Source: Tenacibaculum agarivorans (GTDB lineage: Bacteria > Bacteroidota > Bacteroidia > Flavobacteriales > Flavobacteriaceae). Taken from it: DNA of 43,835 nucleotides. Numbering within the stretch: the stretch's first letter is position 1; the number at the start of each line of letters is the position of its first letter. The stretch lies in contig NZ_MSMP01000040.1 of NCBI RefSeq assembly GCF_001936575.1, forward strand, positions 1-43,835, given 5' to 3'. The notes below the pieces were generated by a model. That model was given only the letters and a program-made list of their open reading frames with translations. It made no database searches and had not been told where the DNA came from. Shown piece after piece: positions 1 to 8,234 of this stretch. The position numbers and the translations under genes are program-made.

Positions 1-609
1 CCCAGCCATAGCTGGTGCTAAGTTTGTCGTATCAGACATTGGTGACATTTTATCTCCAAAGTAAGCTCCAGAAATTACTGCTCCTGCTATCATTCCTGCA
101 GGAATTCCTAATGCGCTTCCAATTCCTACTAATGCTATTCCCACCGTAGCAGATGTAGTCCAAGAACTACCTGTAGCTATAGAAATTATTGCTGCAATAA
201 TTACTGATGCTGGTAGAAAAATAGATGGACTCAATACTTGTAAACCATAATATACCATAGCTGGTATTACACCGCTCACTAACCAAGTACCAGCTAACGC
301 TCCAACTAAAAATAAAATCATAATAGGTACAAAAACACTCTTCCAGTTTTCCCAAACTTCCATAACCATTTTCTGAGCTGAAGTTTTATTATAAAATCCT
401 ACAACTGCTGCTACTACACCTCCCATCAATAGAATATATTGATTTGAATAATCTCCCAACCAAGCTCCATCTTTCGCAAAAATATTATAGGCTAATAACC
501 CTACTAAAATGATAACAGGAATTAAAGCTTCCCATATACTCAATTCTTTATTTTGTTGGATTTTTTGATCTTTTATTTTTATCTCAGAAGAATTGTTAGT
601 TTCTTTCAT
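1..609 (-). CDS. nhaC: NhaC-type Na+/H+ antiporter, N-terminal part (cut by window edge)
   Basis: The first 203 codons of an inner-membrane antiporter; the 3' part lies outside the window. The protein starts with a short charged cytoplasmic tail, then several hydrophobic membrane segments. The visible end reads GDKMSPMSDTTNLAPAMAG (residues 185-203), the signature of the NhaC branch of the ion transporter superfamily, which exchanges Na+ for H+ and sometimes organic acids such as malate and lactate. The ATG at 609 is the only sensible start and the next gene is on the same strand further upstream. Family assignment is firm; the transported substrate is not determined by what is seen. Confidence 0.85.
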   Translation of the reverse strand, partial: MKETNNSSEIKIKDQKIQQNKELSIWEALIPVIILVGLLAYNIFAKDGAWLGDYSNQYILLMGGVVAAVVGFYNKTSAQKMVMEVWENWKSVFVPIMILFLVGALAGTWLVSGVIPAMVYYGLQVLSPSIFLPASVIIAAIISIATGSSWTTSATVGIALVGIGSALGIPAGMIAGAVISGAYFGDKMSPMSDTTNLAPAMAG

Positions 610-681
610 TATTTGATTTTTTCGGAGTGTAATGTTACGATTTTGTTAAGAATCCTACAAGTTAAATACGCTATAAAAGCA

Positions 682-711
682 TAAGGTGTAGCCATATGAA
701 GCTACACCTTA
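682..711 (-). terminator. Hairpin terminator after the PLP-enzyme gene
   Basis: TAAGGTGTAGC (682-692) pairs perfectly with GCTACACCTTA (701-711) around an 8-nt loop. On the minus strand it is followed by a short T-rich run. It lies 28 nt past the stop codon at 740, so it probably ends the methionine-gamma-lyase-like transcript before the nhaC gene. Confidence 0.7.
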
Positions 712-739
712 CTGTAAAAAAAGACAAATTGGGGGAAAA

Positions 740-1960
740 TTATATGGTTTCTGCTTCTTGCATCATAATCCCAACTTCTTCCATACATGATTTCATCATG
801 TTATATGTTCTTTCTATATCATTGTCTAAACCAATAGAGAAACGTATTAATCCATCTGTTAATCCCATTTCTTCTTGCTCTTCTTCAGGAATTTCAGAAG
901 ATGTTGATGTTCCAGGTGCTGAAAATAAAGTTTTATAAAAACCTAAACTTACTGCTAAATATCCTAAGTTCTTATGCTGCATTAACTCCATCAGTTCATT
1001 TGCTTTCTCTAATGAACCTACATCAATAGTTAACATTCCTCCATAACCATATTCTTCATTCATCATTGAAGAAAATAATTCATGAGAAGGATGAGATGCC
1101 AAACCAGGGTATACTGTTTTTAATCCATCAGCTTCAAACTTCTCTGCTAAATACATCGCATTCATACTATGTTGTTTCATACGAATATGTAATGTTCTCA
1201 TATTCTTTAATATCGATGATGCACGTAAACTATCCATAGTGGAACCTAACAACATACACGCTCCATCATTCACATTTCTAAGATCATCTATAAATTGTTG
1301 TGTACCACAAACTACTCCACCTACAGTGTCTGAAGATCCGTTAATGAATTTTGTTAAACTATGAATAACAACATCTGCTCCTAATTGTGCTGGAGATATT
1401 GACAATGGTGAGAACGTATTATCTACAACTAATTTTAAGTTATATTTTTTGGCTAGAGATGCCAAACCTTTAATATCTGCTACTTCTAATAAAGGATTAC
1501 TTACTGACTCACAATATAGTACTTTTGTATTTTCTGTAATTGCTTTTTCGACTACATCTAGTTTTGTGATATCAACAAATGATGTTGAAATATCCAATTT
1601 CGGTGTAAAATTCTTTAAAAAAGCGTATGTTCCTCCATAAATTGTTCTACTAGACACGATATGGTCTCCTGACTTACATAACTGTAATAAAACAGGTGTG
1701 ATAGCACCCATACCTGATCCAGTAACGTTAGCTGTTTCTGTACCCTCCATTTCCGCCAATGCTTCTCCTAAATATAAATTTGAAGGTGACGTATGTCTTG
1801 AATATAAATAACAACCATCAGTATTTCCTTCAAAAGTATCAAACATTGTTTTTGCTGAAAGAAAAGTATATGTTGATGAATCTGAGATTGATGGATTCAC
1901 TCCTCCAAACTCTCCGAAATATTGTAAATCTTGAATTTTATTAGCTGGCTTAAATTTCAT
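740..1960 (-). CDS. Cys/Met metabolism PLP-dependent lyase (methionine gamma-lyase-like)
   Basis: A cytosolic fold-type I PLP enzyme of the cystathionine gamma-synthase/methionine gamma-lyase family. The PLP-binding lysine sits in SLTKFINGSSDTVGG (about residue 204), the preceding VVDNTFSP holds the cofactor-ring aspartate, and the N-terminal half has the SRHTSPSN and GSGMGAI phosphate-binding stretches. I start at the ATG at 1960 (MKFKPANK...), because the upstream ATG at 1984 adds eight residues not expected in the family. Divergent from an Lrp-type regulator with 156 nt between starts, which suggests amino-acid-responsive control. The exact reaction (methionine gamma-lyase, cystathionine lyase or synthase) cannot be told from motifs alone. 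Confidence 0.85.
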   Translation of the reverse strand: MKFKPANKIQDLQYFGEFGGVNPSISDSSTYTFLSAKTMFDTFEGNTDGCYLYSRHTSPSNLYLGEALAEMEGTETANVTGSGMGAITPVLLQLCKSGDHIVSSRTIYGGTYAFLKNFTPKLDISTSFVDITKLDVVEKAITENTKVLYCESVSNPLLEVADIKGLASLAKKYNLKLVVDNTFSPLSISPAQLGADVVIHSLTKFINGSSDTVGGVVCGTQQFIDDLRNVNDGACMLLGSTMDSLRASSILKNMRTLHIRMKQHSMNAMYLAEKFEADGLKTVYPGLASHPSHELFSSMMNEEYGYGGMLTIDVGSLEKANELMELMQHKNLGYLAVSLGFYKTLFSAPGTSTSSEIPEEEQEEMGLTDGLIRFSIGLDNDIERTYNMMKSCMEEVGIMMQEAETI

Positions 1961-2028
1961 TAGAACTAGTATTTGTTTCTTCAAAAAAACACAAAAACTA
2001 AATATTATTCAATACCTATAGATTATTA

Positions 2029-2043
2029 TAGATTTTAAATCTA
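2029..2043. promoter_or_regulatory. Candidate Lrp-family binding palindrome
   Basis: TAGATTTTAAATCTA is a perfect 15-nt palindrome (7-nt arms, central T) in the spacer between the divergent PLP-enzyme and lrp genes. It matches 11 of 15 positions of the E. coli Lrp consensus YAGHAWATTWTDCTR, including all outer TAG/CTA positions. A TATAGATT half-site recurs 11 bp away (2017-2024 and 2028-2035), one helical turn. Assignment as the regulator's operator is inference. Confidence 0.5.
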
Positions 2044-2116
2044 AAAAATACATATTTTAAAATAAAAAAATCTAAATCAAAATAAAAACAAATAACTTTA
2101 CTGAAATTTTTTCAAA

Positions 2117-2575
2117 ATGAAATTAGATCATATTGACACCAAACTAATTAACCTTTTACAGGAGGATAGTAAACGTACTAACAAACAGCTTTCTTTACTT
2201 TTAAATTTATCAGTTACCGCAGTTTATGAACGAATTAAAAAGTTAGAGAAAGAACAAATTATAACAAACTACAGTGCAAAGATTGATCCTCAAAAAGTAG
2301 ATAAATCATTTTTAGTTTTTTGCCATGTAAAATTAATACAGCACTCTAGAGAATATCTATCAGTTTTTGAAAGTAAAATTTTAAAACTAGATGAAGTTTC
2401 GGAATGCTTTCACGTTAGTGGAGACTACGATTATATTTTAAAAATATATGTGAAAGATATGGAGGAGTATAGAGAGTTTATGGTTAACAAATTAACTTCA
2501 ATCAAATATATTGGTAGTACTCAAAGTTCATTTATGATAGGAACTATAAAAAATTCAACTAAAATTGTTGTATAA
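2117..2575 (+). CDS. Lrp/AsnC family transcriptional regulator
   Basis: A 152-residue protein of normal Lrp/AsnC length. The N-terminal winged helix-turn-helix (about residues 4-60) begins LDHIDTKLINLLQEDSKRTN, followed by the alpha-beta RAM/ligand-binding domain (about 66-145) with VSGDYDYILKIYVKD, the typical G-x-Y-D segment. It should bind DNA as a dimer or octamer and respond to an amino acid. Divergent position next to a sulfur amino acid lyase suggests that gene is its target, in the style of BkdR/MdeR-type local regulators. A possible -7 box TAACTTTA (2093-2100) lies upstream. The effector is unknown. Confidence 0.92.
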   Translation: MKLDHIDTKLINLLQEDSKRTNKQLSLLLNLSVTAVYERIKKLEKEQIITNYSAKIDPQKVDKSFLVFCHVKLIQHSREYLSVFESKILKLDEVSECFHVSGDYDYILKIYVKDMEEYREFMVNKLTSIKYIGSTQSSFMIGTIKNSTKIVV

Positions 2576-2603
2576 AAAAAGCCACTGCATAGAGCAATGG
2601 CTT
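2573..2603 (-). terminator. Terminator for the membrane pyrophosphatase gene
   Basis: AAGCCACTG (2579-2587) pairs with CAATGGCTT (2595-2603) with one mismatch and a 7-nt loop. On the minus strand it is followed by a T run (complement of 2573-2578), so it serves hppA, whose stop is at 2619. It also overlaps the end of the convergent lrp gene. Confidence 0.75.
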
Positions 2604-2618
2604 ATCATTTATAAAGTA

Positions 2619-4889
2619 CTATTCTTTATCTGTTATGGGTACTAATTCTTTGGTCTTACTATCATTGATCGCCACTGAAGCTTTAGGTTTTTCGATTTTC
2701 ATTTCTTTTTTCACTTCAGTATCACCATGTTTTTTTGAAGAGTGTCCTCCTAGAATTGGAGCAATTACTAATCCAACTAAACAGGTAAGTTTAATTAAAA
2801 TATTCATTGAAGGTCCAGAAGTATCTTTAAATGGATCTCCAACTGTATCTCCTGTTACCGCTGCTTTATGTGCATCAGAACCTTTAAATGTCATTTCACC
2901 GTTAATCTCTACTCCTGCTTCAAATGACTTTTTTGCATTATCCCAAGCTCCTCCTGCATTATTTTGGAAAATAGCCCACATAACTCCACTCACACAAACA
3001 CCAGCCATATAACCTCCTAAAGGTTCGGCTCCAAATAAAAGACCAATAATGATTGGAGTAATAATAGTAATTAATCCTGGTAAAATCATTTCTTTTAAAG
3101 CTGCTTTTGTTGAGATATCTACACATTTTGCATAATCAGGAGTTCCAGTACCTTCCATGATTCCTGGAATTTCTTTAAACTGACGACGTACCTCTTGTAC
3201 CATTTCCATAGCTGCTTTACCTACAGATTCCATTGCTAATGCAGAAAAAATTACTGGAATCATACCTCCAACAAATAACATAGCTAGAACATTCGCTTTG
3301 AAAATATTGATTCCGTCAATTCCTGTAAATGTAACGTAAGCAGCAAATAATGCTAAAGCTGTTAAAGCTGCAGAAGCAATTGCAAAACCTTTACCTACAG
3401 CAGCGGTAGTATTTCCTACTGAATCTAAAATATCAGTACGTTCACGTACATGATCTTCCAACTCACTCATTTCTGCTACTCCTCCTGCATTATCAGCAAT
3501 AGGGCCAAACGCATCTATCGCTAATTGCATTGCCGTTGTAGCCATCATTGCTGACGCTGCCAGTGCTACACCATAAAAACCTGCTAAAGCATAAGAACCA
3601 TAAATTGCAGCTGCAAATAAAATAACGGATAAAAATGTAGATTTCATTCCCACTGCTAATCCGGCTATGATATTAGTTGCTGCTCCTGTAGAACTATTTT
3701 GTACAATATCTAATACTGGTTTTTTTCCTAAACTCGTATAATAAGCCGTTACTGTAGAAATTAATGCTCCAACTGCTAATCCGATCATACAAGCATAAAA
3801 TACGTGACGAGAAGGCACTTCTTTTAACCCTTCTCCAAAGTAATTCATTTGTAAAGTTTCTGGTAACATCCAACGAATTAAAAACCAACTTGCGATTAAT
3901 GTTATTAATATTGAGGTCCAATTTCCTAAATCTAACGCTTTTTGAACCTGAGCTTCTTTAGCTGTATTATCTTTTATTTTCACTAAAAATGTTCCTACAA
4001 TAGAAGCCACAATACCAACACCAGCAATAACTAATGGTAACAAGATTGGTCCCATTCCGTTAAAAGCATCAGTAAATTGTGATACTGAAGACATATCTCT
4101 TATTAAATAATTTCCTAAAACCATAGCAGCCAATACTGTCGCTACATAAGATCCGAATAAATCGGCTCCCATACCTGCAACATCACCTACATTATCTCCA
4201 ACATTATCTGCTATAGTAGCTGGGTTTCTTGGATCATCTTCAGGAATTCCTGCTTCAACTTTCCCAACTAAATCTGCACCTACATCTGCTGCTTTAGTAT
4301 AAATTCCACCTCCTACTCTAGCAAATAAAGCAATACTTTCAGCTCCCAAAGAAAATCCAGCTAATGCCTCTAAAGCTACTGTCATTTCATTATAAAAACT
4401 TCCTTCTCCAGTAACAAACATCGAAACGAATAACAAAAAGAAAAGACTTAATCCTAAAACTGCTAATCCTGCAACTCCTAGTCCCATTACGGTTCCTCCT
4501 CCAAAAGACACTTGCAATGCTTTTGGTAAACTCGTTTTTGCAGCTTCTGTAGTTCTTGCATTCGCATCAGTAGCAATACGCATACCTATATTTCCTGCCA
4601 ATGCTGAAAAAATTGCACCTATAATAAAGGCAATTACAATAATCCAATGGGTGGTTTCTACAATTTGAGATATAATAAAGAGTGCTATTGATGCTATTAT
4701 TGAAAATATTAAAAGGAGCTTGTATTCTGCATTTAAAAACGCTAAAGCTCCTTCTTTAATACTTTTTGAAATTGATTTCATTTTATCATCTCCTGCATCT
4801 TGTTTCTTCACCCAAGACATTTTGATGAACATAAAAATCAATCCTAAGATAGCCAGTATAACTGGTAAAAACACTGTGTTTGATTTCAT
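2619..4889 (-). CDS. hppA: Ion-translocating membrane pyrophosphatase (K+-dependent type)
   Basis: A 756-residue integral membrane protein that couples PPi hydrolysis to H+ and/or Na+ export. The catalytic signatures are intact: DVGADLVGKVE (202-212), EDDPRNPATIADNVGDNVGD (217-236) and the C-terminal GDTVGDPFKDT. Residue 496 is alanine in GNTTAA, where K+-independent enzymes have lysine, so K+ dependence is predicted. At the gate, GADLFGSY has Gly246 where Na+-pumps carry Glu (GADLFESY); a glutamate appears instead at E184 in LGAESIALF. I recall this relocation from H+-pumping flavobacterial enzymes. The C-terminus has a Lys/Glu-rich tail of about 40 residues. It is followed by its own terminator, with the soluble PPase upstream. 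Confidence 0.95.
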   Translation of the reverse strand: MKSNTVFLPVILAILGLIFMFIKMSWVKKQDAGDDKMKSISKSIKEGALAFLNAEYKLLLIFSIIASIALFIISQIVETTHWIIVIAFIIGAIFSALAGNIGMRIATDANARTTEAAKTSLPKALQVSFGGGTVMGLGVAGLAVLGLSLFFLLFVSMFVTGEGSFYNEMTVALEALAGFSLGAESIALFARVGGGIYTKAADVGADLVGKVEAGIPEDDPRNPATIADNVGDNVGDVAGMGADLFGSYVATVLAAMVLGNYLIRDMSSVSQFTDAFNGMGPILLPLVIAGVGIVASIVGTFLVKIKDNTAKEAQVQKALDLGNWTSILITLIASWFLIRWMLPETLQMNYFGEGLKEVPSRHVFYACMIGLAVGALISTVTAYYTSLGKKPVLDIVQNSSTGAATNIIAGLAVGMKSTFLSVILFAAAIYGSYALAGFYGVALAASAMMATTAMQLAIDAFGPIADNAGGVAEMSELEDHVRERTDILDSVGNTTAAVGKGFAIASAALTALALFAAYVTFTGIDGINIFKANVLAMLFVGGMIPVIFSALAMESVGKAAMEMVQEVRRQFKEIPGIMEGTGTPDYAKCVDISTKAALKEMILPGLITIITPIIIGLLFGAEPLGGYMAGVCVSGVMWAIFQNNAGGAWDNAKKSFEAGVEINGEMTFKGSDAHKAAVTGDTVGDPFKDTSGPSMNILIKLTCLVGLVIAPILGGHSSKKHGDTEVKKEMKIEKPKASVAINDSKTKELVPITDKE

Positions 4890-4944
4890 AATAGTTAATA
4901 ATTTGATTAATTTGATGCATTAAATATAACAAAATCAAACTCTA

Positions 4945-4978
4945 AATAAAAAAAGCTCACCACATAAGTGATGAGCTT
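4945..4978 (-). terminator. Terminator after ppa
   Basis: AAGCTCACCAC (4953-4963) and GTGATGAGCTT (4968-4978) form an 11-bp stem with one mismatch and a 4-nt loop. A T7-type run follows on the minus strand. It lies 25 nt past the ppa stop, so ppa and hppA are probably separate transcripts. Confidence 0.8.
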
Positions 4979-5002
4979 AAAAATTATATATTATTAAGAA
5001 TA

Positions 5003-5530
5003 TTAAATCTTAAAACTTCCTTTTTCGTTGTGTTCACTACTTTGGTAGCGCTCTATACATTTATCAAGAATTGAGTATGCTTCATCTGCATCTCCCCAAC
5101 CTCCAACATCAACTTTCTTTTTTTCTAAATCTTTATATACCTGAAAGAAGTGTGTTATTTCTTCTTTTCTATGTGGATTTAAATCAGATAAATCATTGTA
5201 TTTATTCCAAATTGGATCAGAGATTGGTACACATACTAATTTCTCATCTGGACCTTTTTCATCTGCCATATGGAAAACACCTATAGGTTTTACTTCCATA
5301 ACGCACATTGGAAAACATGGCTCTGCTCCTAAAACTAAAACATCTAAAGGATCTCCATCTAAAGCTAAAGTTTCCGGAATAAATCCATAATCTCCAGGAT
5401 ACATCATTGATGAGAATAACATTCTATCAAAACGAATCTTTTTTAAATCGAAATCGTATTCATATTTATTTCTACTTCCTTTAGGTATTTCTATTAATAC
5501 ATCAACAGTTTGTTTCTCTTTTGCTGTCAT
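5003..5530 (-). CDS. ppa: Soluble inorganic pyrophosphatase, family I
   Basis: A 175-residue cytosolic enzyme that hydrolyses PPi to two phosphates and so pulls biosynthetic reactions forward. The Mg2+-binding signature DGDPLDVLVLG is present (about 59-69), with upstream KYEYD and FDRMLFSSMMYPGDYGFIP and the conserved Lys/Tyr residues of family I. Length matches bacterial hexameric enzymes. It lies directly upstream of the membrane pyrophosphatase on the same strand, so the cell has both an energy-wasting and an energy-conserving route for PPi side by side. A TAGTTTTG -7 box lies 29 nt before the ATG. Confidence 0.95.
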   Translation of the reverse strand: MTAKEKQTVDVLIEIPKGSRNKYEYDFDLKKIRFDRMLFSSMMYPGDYGFIPETLALDGDPLDVLVLGAEPCFPMCVMEVKPIGVFHMADEKGPDEKLVCVPISDPIWNKYNDLSDLNPHRKEEITHFFQVYKDLEKKKVDVGGWGDADEAYSILDKCIERYQSSEHNEKGSFKI

Positions 5531-5558
5531 ATTTATTTCTTTTCTAAAAATCAGGTTG

Positions 5559-5566
5559 CAAAACTA
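5559..5566 (-). promoter_or_regulatory. Bacteroidota -7 box for ppa
   Basis: On the minus strand this reads TAGTTTTG, an exact match to TAnnTTTG, 29 nt upstream of the ppa start. No clear TTG is seen at the -33 spacing. Confidence 0.5.
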
Positions 5567-5623
5567 GGTATAAATTATAGTTTTTGGGTAAAGTTTATAA
5601 GTTATTTTTAGGTTAAATTACAT

Positions 5624-8155
5624 TTATAGCCCCGGCTTAATACCAATTCTAATTGCAAATTTTGGCGTAGGTAATGCAATACTATTAGTAGGAGGAGTAT
5701 AATTACTTCTCCAAATAGCATCTACACGTAAAAAACGAAGATTTCCATAACCTATATTTTCTAACCCAAAACCATATTCATAGTATCCATTAGTTGGCAC
5801 ATTATATCGAATATTTTGAGTTCCTAAAGCATTTACAACAGGATCATTTATATCCCTATTCTTTTGTGAAATGCTTCCAAAGGTAGCTCTAAATGTAAGT
5901 AAACTTCTTAGGTTTAGTTTTTTTACAAATGGAATCCTATTTAGTAAAAAACCATTAAAATGATGCTCTAAATGAGTAGAAAAATAAGAGTCTGTTACAA
6001 AATCATAAAAATTTAATAACGAGAATGTATTAGGTACTAACGAAAACGACTGGTTGGCAGGAATCGCACTTAATAATGAAGATGGTACTGTACCAAAAAC
6101 TTTACCTCCTTCTACTGTAGTATCTAATAACCCAAATTTTCCTAATAAAATAGGTTGGTTGTATCTTACTTGGATTTTATCATAATCATGTGTACCATTA
6201 AAGAAACCTTTATATCCGTGACGGAAATTAACTACTATAGAAGGAAAAACATTTCTTCCGAAACGTTGTTCTACTCCTAAACCATACACAAATCTTCCTG
6301 GTGTAAAAGCTACATAAAAATCTGAAGCAACATCCACAATACTTGATTGACGATTTCCTAAATCATCTAAGTAACTAACAGAGAAGTTTTCTGGACTTGC
6401 TGATTTAATTGTAGACCTAGATAAGTTCACTCCTATGTGAAAGTTATTATGAATAGCATAATCAAAATTACTTGCTATTCTTTCCACTCTAGATAGAAAG
6501 AAGTTATTACCTCTCGAAAATAATGCTGTAGATCCAAATGTTGATCCTAATAATTGGGTTGTATTTAATAAAGCACTTCCTAATTGTTCTATATCATTTT
6601 GATACGCTAAACTCATAGAGATTCTAGGTTGATAAGAAAGTAAATATCGAGCTTCTACTCCATATTTTAAATCCTTATCTTTAAAACCATAGGCTAAGTG
6701 TCCAGACATTCTAAAGCGATCATCTTTAGTTTTAAAAGTTCTAAAACCTAATCTAGTTCTTAAACCTTCAACTTCGTTACTTGCAAGTGCCGTCCAGAAA
6801 GGCCCAAATTGAGCATTGATGAATGGTAAATTTATATACCCACTAGAAATCGTATTTATAAAACCAGTAAGTCTTTTAATTTCTTTCTTCTTTTTTACGC
6901 TACCTATAAGCTTGTAAGTATCTTTATTCTCTTGATCGTTAAACTCCTCCCAGTACTGTTCTGATTTAGTATACTGATCAGGTCGTATCTTTTTAGCTTC
7001 AATATCATAAAACTCATCAGAAAAAGACCTTTCCAAGACATAGTCCTTGTAACTTATTGTCTTTTTTATAGCTAACCCTTTATTAGACTCACTTTTATCT
7101 AAAAAAGTAAAATCTCCCTCATAAGCATTCTTTACAGGTAAATAAATACTATCTTTTTTAACTTGAAATTCCTTCTCAAAAGTTAATCCTCTAACAAAAT
7201 TCAAATTAGCTTTTTTTACTACTTCCATTCTTATTTTTCGAAGTGTAAATGCCTTATCAGCAACCCAGAAATTACCTTTAAAAGCTAAATCTTGATCTCT
7301 AATAGGAAAGAAATAAATATTGTATAATTTCTTATTGTTATCTACTATACTGTCGTATAAAACATAATCGTATGTAGCAAAACCATCAGTAGATAAAGGA
7401 CTTACAAAAGATTTATTTAACAATGTAATATTATTCTTAAATACATCTATATTTTGAAATGTTCGAGACATTCTATCAAAAACAAAACCTTGAGCCCCTA
7501 ATCCTTCGTCTTTTTCCGCTTCAATATCTTCTTTTTCTTTACCTATTTTATTGTTACCATATACCTTAGAAACTTGCTGACTTAAGTAGATAGGCATATA
7601 ATAATTTACACCATTACTATCATAATCAATTTCTCCTATAGCATCCTCATATTGATCTTTAAATAAACGTTTGATAAAAACCGTATCCAAGTTATTTAAA
7701 CCTATTTCTATAGTGGTTTGCTTCTTATATTGATAATAATCAACTAACTCAACTCCATTTTTACGTTTACGTTTCCAAATTTCCTGTAAAATTTTATAGG
7801 CTGGATTTTCTTTCTTTTTTAGTCTCTTTTTAGGCTTTGTAACAATAATTACTTCTTCTAAAACATTAGAACCTTCTTTTAGCACAATGTTTAAAAATTT
7901 TGCTTTGGAAGTGATATTGATTGTTTGTGTTTGGAAACCAACAAATGATACTTCTAGTATTCCTCTCTTCTTTTTCATTTGAAAAGCGAATCTTCCATCA
8001 TCATCTGTAGTTGTTCCGTTTGTGGTACCTTTAATGTAAACATTTACAAAAGGCATCGGGTTTTCAAACTCATCAACCACTCTTCCTTTCACTACTGTTT
8101 GCGCACTAGCAAATAAACTTAGCAAAACTAGTAGTGTAAAAATTCTAATCTTCAT
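5624..8155 (-). CDS. DUF5686 outer-membrane protein with carboxypeptidase-regulatory-like domain
   Basis: An 843-residue exported protein. A signal peptide (about 1-18, ending FASAQ) is followed by a CarboxypepD_reg-like beta-sandwich (about 20-95; VVKGRVVDEFENPMPFVNVY), a basic linker (KPKKRLKKKENPAYKIL), then a long DUF5686-type region with IYFFPIRDQDLAFKGNFWV and many amphipathic strands ending in a beta-barrel-like C-terminus. Such proteins are common in Bacteroidota and resemble TonB-receptor-like outer-membrane proteins without a plug. Their function is not known. It follows pdhB, separated by a strong hairpin, so probably has partly independent expression. Confidence 0.8.
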   Translation of the reverse strand: MKIRIFTLLVLLSLFASAQTVVKGRVVDEFENPMPFVNVYIKGTTNGTTTDDDGRFAFQMKKKRGILEVSFVGFQTQTINITSKAKFLNIVLKEGSNVLEEVIIVTKPKKRLKKKENPAYKILQEIWKRKRKNGVELVDYYQYKKQTTIEIGLNNLDTVFIKRLFKDQYEDAIGEIDYDSNGVNYYMPIYLSQQVSKVYGNNKIGKEKEDIEAEKDEGLGAQGFVFDRMSRTFQNIDVFKNNITLLNKSFVSPLSTDGFATYDYVLYDSIVDNNKKLYNIYFFPIRDQDLAFKGNFWVADKAFTLRKIRMEVVKKANLNFVRGLTFEKEFQVKKDSIYLPVKNAYEGDFTFLDKSESNKGLAIKKTISYKDYVLERSFSDEFYDIEAKKIRPDQYTKSEQYWEEFNDQENKDTYKLIGSVKKKKEIKRLTGFINTISSGYINLPFINAQFGPFWTALASNEVEGLRTRLGFRTFKTKDDRFRMSGHLAYGFKDKDLKYGVEARYLLSYQPRISMSLAYQNDIEQLGSALLNTTQLLGSTFGSTALFSRGNNFFLSRVERIASNFDYAIHNNFHIGVNLSRSTIKSASPENFSVSYLDDLGNRQSSIVDVASDFYVAFTPGRFVYGLGVEQRFGRNVFPSIVVNFRHGYKGFFNGTHDYDKIQVRYNQPILLGKFGLLDTTVEGGKVFGTVPSSLLSAIPANQSFSLVPNTFSLLNFYDFVTDSYFSTHLEHHFNGFLLNRIPFVKKLNLRSLLTFRATFGSISQKNRDINDPVVNALGTQNIRYNVPTNGYYEYGFGLENIGYGNLRFLRVDAIWRSNYTPPTNSIALPTPKFAIRIGIKPGL

Positions 8156-8168
8156 AGTTATTTAATAA

Positions 8169-8211
8169 TTAAAATTCTTTTAGCTTGATTAAAGAGCTAA
8201 AAGAATTTTAA
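8169..8211 (-). terminator. Strong hairpin between pdhB and the DUF5686 gene
   Basis: A perfect 17-bp inverted repeat: TTAAAATTCTTTTAGCT (8169-8185) and its complement (8195-8211), with a 9-nt loop. It lies 23 nt past the pdhB stop. The stem is AT-rich, and the minus-strand run after it is only partly T-rich, so termination may be incomplete. Confidence 0.7.
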
Positions 8212-8234
8212 ATCTACTTTGTTAATTTTATAAT

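Noticed and set aside
696..938. Plus-strand frame antisense to the end of the PLP enzyme gene.
   Set aside because: It lies opposite a conserved coding region and across its terminator hairpin; residues show no family features.
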